The position numbers and the translations under genes were made by a program. A stretch of 9,870 nucleotides of DNA, taken from CAYLLT01 sp964591605. Lineage in GTDB: Bacteria > Planctomycetota > Phycisphaerae > UBA1845 > PWPN01. Shown piece by piece: positions 1 through 5,054 of this stretch (the stretch's first letter is position 1; each line of letters opens with the position of its first letter). The notes beneath the pieces were generated by a model, which saw only the letters and a list, made by a program, of their open reading frames with translations, was not told where the DNA came from and did no database searches. The stretch is from the NCBI GenBank assembly GCA_964591605.1, contig CAZQEN010000299.1, forward strand, positions 1 through 9,870, written 5' to 3'.

Positions 1-631
1 GGGCGCCCACCGGGCAGATGTCCACGACGTTGCCCTGCAGCTTGTTGTCGAGCGGGATGCCCGGGAACGCGTCGATCTCGCAGCGGTTGCCGCGGTTGAT
101 GATGTTGAGCTCGCCCGTGCCGGACACCTCGCTCGTGAACCGCACGCAGCGCGAGCACATCACGCAGCGGTCCTGATAGAGCAGCGTCCTGGGCCCTACG
201 TCCTTCTTGGGGTTCTTGATCTTCGGGTCCACCGCCCGCGACGTCGCATATCCGAAGCGGAAACTGTAGTCCTGCAGCCAGCACTCGCCCGCCTGGTCGC
301 ACACCGGGCAATCGAGCGGGTGATTGAGCAGGTAATACTCCATCACGTGCTGCTGGTTGCTCTTGACCGCCTCGGAAGCGAACCGCACCTCCATCCCCTC
401 GCGGACCGGCGTCTGGCAGCTCGGGAACAGCCGCGGGGCCCAGGTCATCTCTTTGGTCTGCGGGTGCGGCATCTTCATTTCCATCAGGCACAACCGGCAC
501 GAGGCCACCACTGTCAGGCCTGGATGGTAGCAGTAGTGCGGCACCTCAATGCCCGCCTCCAGCGCAGCCTGCAGCACCGGGATCCTGTCCCGGCATTCGA
601 TCTCGCGGCCATCGATGATGATCTTGGGCAT
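1..631 (-). CDS. nuoG: NADH-quinone oxidoreductase subunit G, N-terminal part (truncated by window edge)
   Basis: This is the large Fe-S subunit of the complex I NADH-dehydrogenase module. It passes electrons from the flavin subunit toward the membrane arm on the cytoplasmic side. The 210 codons in the window hold three cluster sites in family order. A ferredoxin-like [2Fe-2S] site is formed by C34, C45, C48 and C72. A His-Cys3 [4Fe-4S] site follows at H104, C108, C111 and C117. A further [4Fe-4S] site has C156, C159, C162 and C206 (CPVGA). The ATG at 629-631 gives the usual NuoG N-terminus (MPKIIIDG). No Shine-Dalgarno precedes it; 11 nt upstream the sequence runs into a repeat that fills the gap to nuoF. 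It is the last nuo gene visible, and the remainder, including any molybdopterin-type domain, lies outside the window. The family call is secure; only full length is unknown. Confidence 0.96.
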   Translation of the reverse strand, partial: MPKIIIDGREIECRDRIPVLQAALEAGIEVPHYCYHPGLTVVASCRLCLMEMKMPHPQTKEMTWAPRLFPSCQTPVREGMEVRFASEAVKSNQQHVMEYYLLNHPLDCPVCDQAGECWLQDYSFRFGYATSRAVDPKIKNPKKDVGPRTLLYQDRCVMCSRCVRFTSEVSGTGELNIINRGNRCEIDAFPGIPLDNKLQGNVVDICPVGA

Positions 632-642
632 AGGGCACGAAT

Positions 643-725
643 GTGAGACGTTAGACGTTAGACGTGAGACGTTGAAACTCACGCCAGACTTCTCACTTCT
701 CACGTCTCACTTCTCACGTCTCACT
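643..725. repeat. 7-bp-periodic inverted repeat, family A (GTGAGAC/TCTCACK), in the nuoF-nuoG gap
   Basis: The left arm (643-670) is four heptamers, GTGAGAC, GTTAGAC, GTTAGAC and GTGAGAC, followed by a degenerate unit. The right arm (691-725) is five consecutive heptamers, TCTCACT and TCTCACG alternating. The right arm is the reverse complement type of the left, so the whole is a long imperfect palindrome with a spacer of about 13-20 nt. The element fills almost all of the 82-bp gap and also covers the nuoF stop codon (714-716), so the last few NuoF codons are repeat sequence. No ORF or transposase is present. Its function is unknown; it could be a non-autonomous repeat or an RNA structure in the nuo transcript. 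Confidence 0.9.
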
Positions 726-2105
726 TCCAACCAGCTCCGACGCTGTCTTCGCGATTCCCGCATACACGCCCGCCACCGGCAGCGGATACGCCGACGGGTT
801 GAGCCGCCGGATGTACTCTTCCGCAAAGCCCGGCTCCTGGCTCGCAATGTGCTCCTCGAACTCTTTCCGGTATTTCTGCACGATGGTGCGGATCGGGTAC
901 ACCGCGCCGTCAGGCAGGCCGCAGATGCTCATGCCGGGGATCATGCCCATGTTGGCCGTCAGTTCAACGAGCAGGTCGAGATCCTGCACCCGTCCGGCGC
1001 CCTCGGCGATCCGAGCGGCAGTTTTGTACATCCAGCCGGTGCCCTCGCGGCATTGCGTGCACTGACCGCACGATTCGACGGCGTAGAACCGGGCGACATT
1101 GAGCAGCACCTGCCGGATGTCGGTGTCCTCGTTGATGACGATCGCCCCGGCCGTGCCCAGGCCGAGCAGGCCGTACTTCTTCACGTCGTCGAAGTCGAGT
1201 TTGCAGTCAAGCTCGTCGGCCGTCAGGATGCCCATCGACAGCCCGCCGGGAATCACGCCCTTGACTTTCTTGCCCCCGCGCATGCCCCGGGCGAAGTCGT
1301 CGCCGAAGATCAGCTCGCGCACGGTGAGCCCGAGCGGCGCCTCGTACGTGCCGGGGCGATTCACCGGGCCGGAAATCGTGTACAGCTTCGACCCCGCGCT
1401 GCCCGGCGTGCCGATCGAAAGGAACCAGTCGGCCCCCCGCGCGAGGATGTGCGGCAGGCACGCGAGCGTTTCGACGTTGTTCACCACCGTCGGCTTGCGG
1501 AAGGCCCCCTCGATCGCCGGGAACGGCGGCTTGATCCGCGGCCAGCCGCGCTTGCCCTCGAGCGACTCGATCAGGCCGGTCTCTTCGCCGCACACGTACG
1601 CCCCCGCGCCGCGATGGACATAGCAGTCGAGCGAATAGTCCGTTCCGAAGATGTTTTTCCCGAAGATGCCAGCCGCGTACGCCTCATCCAGCGCCTTCTG
1701 CAGAATGTGGAAGCACTCATGGAACTCGACCCGGATATAGATATAGGCCGTCGTCGCCCGCGTCGCGTAACCGGCGATGAGGATGCCCTCCAGCAGCATG
1801 TGCGGGTCGTTCTCGACCAGGTAGCGGTTGTTGAACGTGCCCGGCTCCGACTCGTCGAAGTTCACGCACAGATACGTGATTTGCCGGTCCTTGGGCAGGA
1901 ACGTCCACTTCACGCCGGCCGGGAACCCCGCCCCGCCGCGCCCGCGCACGTTCGACTTCTTGACCTCCTCCGTCACCTGCTCGGGGCTCATCGACGTCAG
2001 CGCCTTGCGCGCAGCGGCATATCCCCCGCGCGACTCGTAGACCTTCAGGGTCTGTGAGCCGGGGACGCCGACGTTTCCGAGCAAGACTGGTTCGAACTTC
2101 GCCAT
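714..2105 (-). CDS. nuoF: NADH-quinone oxidoreductase subunit F (NADH- and FMN-binding)
   Basis: This flavoprotein subunit of complex I oxidises NADH through FMN and carries the N3 [4Fe-4S] cluster. The 463-residue protein has the FMN/NADH glycine loop GRGGAGFPAG at about 55-64, the conserved segment NFDESEPGT at about 82-90, and GAGAYVCGEE at about 166-175. The cluster ligands are C346, C349 and C352 (ESCGQCTQCREG) with C395. Length is slightly above the family norm of about 430-450. I chose the ATG at 2103-2105 because MAKFEPVLL fits the family start. The frame stays open 21 codons further upstream, but that extension translates a palindromic repeat. No Shine-Dalgarno is seen: a GTGGGC/GCCCAC hairpin lies four nt 5' of the ATG. 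The last residues (GSET) and the TGA are encoded by the family A repeat, so the C-terminus has probably been remodelled. nuoE lies upstream and nuoG downstream. Confidence 0.97.
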   Translation of the reverse strand: MAKFEPVLLGNVGVPGSQTLKVYESRGGYAAARKALTSMSPEQVTEEVKKSNVRGRGGAGFPAGVKWTFLPKDRQITYLCVNFDESEPGTFNNRYLVENDPHMLLEGILIAGYATRATTAYIYIRVEFHECFHILQKALDEAYAAGIFGKNIFGTDYSLDCYVHRGAGAYVCGEETGLIESLEGKRGWPRIKPPFPAIEGAFRKPTVVNNVETLACLPHILARGADWFLSIGTPGSAGSKLYTISGPVNRPGTYEAPLGLTVRELIFGDDFARGMRGGKKVKGVIPGGLSMGILTADELDCKLDFDDVKKYGLLGLGTAGAIVINEDTDIRQVLLNVARFYAVESCGQCTQCREGTGWMYKTAARIAEGAGRVQDLDLLVELTANMGMIPGMSICGLPDGAVYPIRTIVQKYRKEFEEHIASQEPGFAEEYIRRLNPSAYPLPVAGVYAGIAKTASELVGSET

Positions 2106-2107
2106 CT

Positions 2108-2171
2108 GTAGGGTGGGCTCTGCCCACCACTCACTGCCGGGTTGACCCAAGGTGGGCTGAGCCCACACTAC
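2108..2171. repeat. Pair of GTGGGCT..GCCCAC palindromes upstream of nuoF
   Basis: Two short palindromes sit at 2108-2128 and 2151-2171. Each contains GGTGGGCT followed a few bases later by GCCCAC. The first begins GTAGG and the second ends ACTAC, so the 64-bp unit is also an inverted repeat as a whole. On the nuo (minus) strand the copy at 2108-2128 would form a stem directly before the nuoF start codon, where a ribosome binding site would be expected. There is no coding content. It may be a dispersed repeat or a translational control structure. Confidence 0.8.
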
Positions 2172-2180
2172 GTGTGTTCG

Positions 2181-2281
2181 TCATTGCGATTGCTGATTGC
2201 GGACCTCCAATTGCGATTTCAGATTGAAAACCCCCCGGTTTCATCTTTCAATCGGCAATCGGAAATCGACAATCGGCAATG
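2181..2281. repeat. 7-bp-periodic inverted repeat, family B (GATTGCC/CAATCGG), in the nuoE-nuoF gap
   Basis: The left arm (about 2181-2229) reads as heptamers of the type GATTGCG/GATTGCT with degenerate members. The right arm (2249-2281) is CAATCGG, CAATCGG, AAATCGA, CAATCGG and CAATG. The arms are reverse complements in type and flank a spacer of about 20 nt containing a C-run. The right arm ends three nt from the nuoE stop codon (2285-2287). The 14-mer CAATCGGCAATCGG recurs exactly in the lptE-like gene near 7882-7895, so this family is present at least twice in the window. Confidence 0.88.
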
Positions 2282-2284
2282 CCC

Positions 2285-2968
2285 TCAGCTTTCCCTCATC
2301 TCCTCCACGTCCGACGTCGTGCCGATGACGTCGTCTTCCTCCACACTCGCTGCGGCACTTGTTCCACTCGCTGCGGCGCCGGGAGCCGTCGTCACCTCGT
2401 CTTTCGGCGCGTCATACAGATCGCTCCGCGGCAGGCCGTGATCCGCATTCGCCGGATCGCTCAGAATGACCGAAACCTGATCCGGCTGCACGCACTTGTG
2501 CAGTTTCTCATTGACCAGCATGCACGGCGCGAACTCGCAAGCCCCCAGGCATTCTTCGGTGACGAAGCTGTACGCGCCGTCCTCGGTTGTTCCGTGCTCC
2601 TCGATGCGGAGCTGCTCCTTGATCGCCGCCGCCACCTCGCGCGAACCCATGAGCTCGCACGACAGGCTCCGGCACAGCATGATGACCTTCCGGCCCTTCC
2701 GGTGCCGCCAGTAGTGCGTGTAGAACGTCAGTGTGCTGAGCACCTGGGCCGGCGGGACCTCCAGCAACGCGGCCACGTCGCGCGCCGCCCGGTTGCTGAT
2801 GTAGCCGTAGCGGTCCTGCACGATGTGCAGCGCCGGCAGCAGCGCCGCCAGCTTCGTCGGATAGCGCGGGAAAAACGCCCGGATCTTCTCCTTCGTCGCC
2901 TCGTCGAGCAGAGGCACGTCGGAGTCGTCCGGTGCAGGCTTGATGCGATCCAGCGTTTTCCAGGCCAT
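2285..2968 (-). CDS. nuoE: NADH-quinone oxidoreductase subunit E (thioredoxin-like [2Fe-2S])
   Basis: This is the small Fe-S subunit of the complex I NADH module, which binds the N1a [2Fe-2S] cluster next to NuoF. The 227-residue protein has an N-terminal helical region (about 20-90) containing the family segments LLPALHIVQDRYGYI and LSTLTFYTHYW. A thioredoxin-like domain follows, with ligands C99 and C104 (CRSLSC) and C140 and C144 (CLGAC). Residues from about 175 onward form a tail rich in Ala, Thr, Asp and Glu, not part of the core fold; the family is usually about 160-180 residues. The ATG at 2966-2968 is the natural start; only a weak purine stretch (GAGA) precedes it, next to the family C repeat. 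Its stop codon is directly followed by the family B repeat. nuoD is upstream and nuoF downstream. Confidence 0.96.
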   Translation of the reverse strand: MAWKTLDRIKPAPDDSDVPLLDEATKEKIRAFFPRYPTKLAALLPALHIVQDRYGYISNRAARDVAALLEVPPAQVLSTLTFYTHYWRHRKGRKVIMLCRSLSCELMGSREVAAAIKEQLRIEEHGTTEDGAYSFVTEECLGACEFAPCMLVNEKLHKCVQPDQVSVILSDPANADHGLPRSDLYDAPKDEVTTAPGAAASGTSAAASVEEDDVIGTTSDVEEMRES

Positions 2969-2979
2969 GAGCAGTCTCT

Positions 2980-3038
2980 AGTTTCGAGTTTCGAGTTTCA
3001 GGTTTCGAGGCTTGACTCGAAACTCGAGACTTGAAACT
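2980..3038. repeat. 7-bp-periodic hairpin, family C (AGTTTCG), in the nuoD-nuoE gap
   Basis: The left arm has AGTTTCG twice, then AGTTTCA, GGTTTCG and AG. A six-base loop (3010-3015, GCTTGA) separates it from a right arm at 3016-3038. The arms 2987-3009 and 3016-3038 pair over 23 positions with four non-Watson-Crick positions, so this is a near-perfect stem-loop. It fills most of the 73-bp gap and ends three nt from the nuoD stop codon. The unit sequence differs from families A and B, but the layout is the same: heptamers, inverted arms, abutting a stop codon. Confidence 0.88.
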
Positions 3039-3041
3039 TTT

Positions 3042-4307
3042 TTAACGATCCAACTCCGCCGCGATGATATTCAGGCTCCCCAGGATCGCGACCACGTCGC
3101 TGATCTGGTGACCGACCACCAGCTTCTCGAAACACTGGTAGTTGATGAAGCTGGGCGGGCGCGTCCGCGCCCGGTAGGGGAACCGATCGCCGTCGCTGAC
3201 GATGTAATAGCCGAGCTCGCCGTTGGCGGTCTCATTCGCGCCGTAGACTTCGCCGATCGGCGGCTCCCACCCACGGTTGGTCATCACCAGCTCAAAGTGG
3301 TGAATCAATCCTTCGATGCTGAAGAACACTTCCTTCTTGTCAGGCAGCGACACCTTGCCCCCGGGCAGCACATCCACCGGGCCGGCCGGGATGTTGTCCA
3401 CAATCTGCCCGATAATGTGCGCCGCCTGGCGCATTTCCTCGAGCCGCACCTGATACCGGGCAAGCACGTCGCCACCGTATGAGACGGGCACCTTGAAGTC
3501 CACGCCGGATGAGCCCCCGCCGTCCCAGTTGTCCGCATAGCACAGGTACGGCTCGTCCTTGCGCAGATCGCGCCGCACGCCGCTGGCTCTGGCCAGCGGG
3601 CCCGTCCAGCTCCAGGCGATCGCGTCCTGAGCGCTCAGATAGCCGATGCCCTTGGTCCGCTCGATGAAGATGCGGTTGCGATTCAGCAGCGCTTCCACGT
3701 CTTCCAGCGCCCCGGGCAGCTTACCGGTGATGAAATCCTTCACGTGCCCCGGCCAGGCCGGCGGAATGTCGTGAAACAGCCCGCCCAGGCGCGTGTAGCT
3801 GTTGTGAAAGCGCGAGCCCGAGATCTCCTCGAGCAGGTCGTAGATCACCTCGCGCTCGTTGAACCCGTACAAAAACGCCGTCATCGCCCCCAGATCCAGC
3901 GCCGCCGCCCCGACCGCCAGCAGATGGTCCTGAATCCGGGCCAGCTCCGCGCAGATCGTGCGGATCGCCTTGCAGCGAGGCGTCAGCTCGATGCCGAACA
4001 ACAGCTCGGCCGCGTGGTGCCAGCAGATCGTGTTGGCCATCGGGCTGACGTAGTTCATCCGTTCGCAGACGGTGATGTACTGGTTGTAATCCAGGTGCTC
4101 GCCGAGCTTCTCAAAGCCGCTGTGCAGGTAGCCGATGTGCGGCGTGCAGGCGACCACCGTTTCGCCGTCCAGTTCGAGGATCAGGCGCAGCGTGGTGTGC
4201 GTGGCCGGGTGCTGCGGCCCGAAGTTCAACGTCCAGCGGTCGCCGCCGCCGTGCGGTTCGATGGAATCTTCACGTACCAGCGCTCGCGGCTGGGGGATTG
4301 TGGCCAA
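3042..4307 (-). CDS. nuoD: NADH-quinone oxidoreductase subunit D (49 kDa type, quinone site)
   Basis: NuoD forms most of the ubiquinone/menaquinone reaction site of complex I, at the junction of the peripheral and membrane arms. The 421-residue protein has the family hallmarks GPQHPATH (30-37), HIGYLHSGFEKLGE (57-70) and a C-terminal SDVVAILGSLNI..ELDR. H37 and Y86 are 49 residues apart, the same spacing as His38 and Tyr87, the quinone-headgroup residues of the Thermus Nqo4 homologue. The start is TTG (4305-4307): no in-frame ATG lies in the leader, and GAGGA (4315-4319) stands seven nt upstream of the TTG. It is the first gene of the visible nuo cluster, not fused to nuoC, and nuoC is not directly upstream. 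A promoter candidate lies about 80-110 nt upstream. The family C repeat follows its TAA. Confidence 0.96.
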   Translation of the reverse strand: MATIPQPRALVREDSIEPHGGGDRWTLNFGPQHPATHTTLRLILELDGETVVACTPHIGYLHSGFEKLGEHLDYNQYITVCERMNYVSPMANTICWHHAAELLFGIELTPRCKAIRTICAELARIQDHLLAVGAAALDLGAMTAFLYGFNEREVIYDLLEEISGSRFHNSYTRLGGLFHDIPPAWPGHVKDFITGKLPGALEDVEALLNRNRIFIERTKGIGYLSAQDAIAWSWTGPLARASGVRRDLRKDEPYLCYADNWDGGGSSGVDFKVPVSYGGDVLARYQVRLEEMRQAAHIIGQIVDNIPAGPVDVLPGGKVSLPDKKEVFFSIEGLIHHFELVMTNRGWEPPIGEVYGANETANGELGYYIVSDGDRFPYRARTRPPSFINYQCFEKLVVGHQISDVVAILGSLNIIAAELDR

Positions 4308-4314
4308 GGGCTCA

Positions 4315-4319
4315 TCCTC
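4315..4319 (-). promoter_or_regulatory. Shine-Dalgarno of nuoD (GAGGA) supporting a TTG start
   Basis: On the minus strand GAGGA is followed by a seven-nt spacer and then TTG. This is a standard geometry and decides the start codon, because the only nearby ATG in this leader is out of frame. Confidence 0.7.
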
Positions 4320-4387
4320 GCCAGGCGGGTCAGGGGGAATTCGTCTCTGCCGGCCCAGTTCGTTACGAATTTCACAAACGCTGACAG

Positions 4388-4415
4388 ATCATATCGCTCC
4401 GGCCGGAAGTTTCAA
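4388..4415 (-). promoter_or_regulatory. Candidate sigma70-type promoter of the nuoDEFG cluster
   Basis: Read on the minus strand, TTGAAA (4410-4415) is separated by 16 nt from TATGAT (4388-4393). That matches the TTGACA/TATAAT consensus at 10 of 12 positions. Transcription would start near 4381 and give a leader of about 75 nt before the nuoD TTG. The -10 box lies in the decamer CGATATGATC, which recurs on the opposite strand at 4508-4517 before the divergent small gene. Confidence 0.6.
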
Positions 4416-4510
4416 GGGCGGCGGCTGTTGTGAGGCGTCCGGATTGCGGACTGGATGAGCCGGTCTGGAAAGTGGGCAGTATCCGGCATGAATGACGCTC
4501 GCCAAACCGA

Positions 4511-4516
4511 TATGAT
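4511..4516 (+). promoter_or_regulatory. Possible -10 box (TATGAT) of the DUF2188-like gene
   Basis: TATGAT lies about 38 nt before the ATG at 4554 and within the same decamer (CGATATGATC) as the nuoD -10 box. No convincing -35 hexamer is found 16-18 nt upstream, so this rests on the -10 match and its position alone. Confidence 0.3.
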
Positions 4517-4537
4517 CGCATCTGGGGGAGCGGTGCG

Positions 4538-4545
4538 AAAGGAGG
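4538..4545 (+). promoter_or_regulatory. Strong Shine-Dalgarno of the DUF2188-like gene (AAAGGAGG)
   Basis: A near-perfect anti-16S complement eight nt before the ATG at 4554. It fixes that ATG as the start over the in-frame upstream starts at 4455 and 4488. Confidence 0.85.
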
Positions 4546-4553
4546 TCGTCGTC

Positions 4554-4796
4554 ATGACCAAGATTCGCAAGATCTGCCACGTCGAGCCGGCACGCGGCGG
4601 GGCCCTTGGCTGGGAAGTCACGCTCGAGGGGGAGGACCTGCCCGACAGCCACCACGAGCTCCAGGAGCTCGCGATCGCCGCCGCACGCAAGCTGGCGCTG
4701 CGCGTCGGCGGCAACGAGATCATCGTGCACAAGCTCGACGGATCCATCCAGAAGCTGCACGCCTACGACGAGCTGCAGCCCGCCCCCGAAGGGTGA
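4554..4796 (+). CDS. Small DUF2188-like protein
   Basis: An 80-residue soluble protein with no signal peptide or membrane segment. Its layout resembles DUF2188: an early strand ending in GWEVTLEG (about 19-26), then an Ala-rich helix with ELAIAAARKLALRV (about 36-49), and a final EIIVHKLDGSIQKLHAYDE (about 53-71) in which the viH-xxDGxI pattern is typical. The molecular function of that family is unknown, and I infer none. The ATG at 4554 is chosen over upstream in-frame starts because AAAGGAGG (4538-4545) sits eight nt before it. It is divergent from nuoD and separated by about 250 bp, so the two may share a regulatory region. The next gene, 258 bp downstream, has its own promoter. Existence is confident; family assignment is moderate and based on pattern only. 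Confidence 0.75.
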   Translation: MTKIRKICHVEPARGGALGWEVTLEGEDLPDSHHELQELAIAAARKLALRVGGNEIIVHKLDGSIQKLHAYDELQPAPEG

Positions 4797-5010
4797 GCAT
4801 GCCTGCAACACGGTTTGCCGCTGCGGCGACAGATCTCCTGTGCTTGTAGAGCATCCCGTCTTGCGGCCGGCGCACAGGGAGAACGGGCTGGTCAGCGGAC
4901 TCAAAGCATGGCCTCGCCGCCCGCCCTGGCGGCGCGCCGCCCCCGCGCCCCCGCCGCACTCCTGCTCCCATGACCCGTCAGACCGTGGCATTCAGGCACC
5001 CGACCAATCG

Positions 5011-5047
5011 TAAAGTTGACTTTAGATTAGCCGGACTATTATAAAGT
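5011..5047 (+). promoter_or_regulatory. AT-rich promoter and palindromic operator candidate of the ATPase gene
   Basis: This is the most AT-rich stretch of its neighbourhood. TTGACT (5016-5021) can act as a -35 with TATAAA (5040-5045, 18-nt spacer) or TATTAT (5037-5042, 15-nt spacer) as -10. Overlying the -35 is a perfect inverted repeat, TAAAGT-TG-ACTTTA (5011-5024). TAAAGT occurs a third time at 5042-5047, across the -10 and the GTG codon. Such half-site spacing suggests an operator, possibly for autoregulation by the winged-helix region of the encoded ATPase. That last step is inference. Confidence 0.55.
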
Positions 5048-5054
5048 GCAGATT

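Noticed and set aside
643..725. CRISPR array
   Set aside because: Units are only 7 bp with no spacers and arms are inverted; there are no cas genes.
549..2057. Long plus-strand open frame (about 500 codons) opposite nuoF
   Set aside because: It is antisense to the well-supported nuoF, its translation is Arg/Ala/His-rich with no family features, and high GC makes such frames common.
2987..3044. Rho-independent terminator (stem followed by six T on the plus strand)
   Set aside because: The T-run is on the correct side only for plus-strand transcription, where no gene precedes it; on the nuo strand the tract is A-rich and precedes the stem. It could end antisense transcripts, but I cannot support that.
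4389..4991. Minus-strand open frame of about 200 codons over the DUF2188-like gene
   Set aside because: It overlaps a gene with a strong ribosome site and also the nuoD promoter; its composition is typical of an antisense shadow.
4797..5010. tRNA or small RNA between the DUF2188-like and ATPase genes
   Set aside because: No cloverleaf-compatible arms, T-loop sequence or terminator could be found; the stretch is GC-rich without clear structure.
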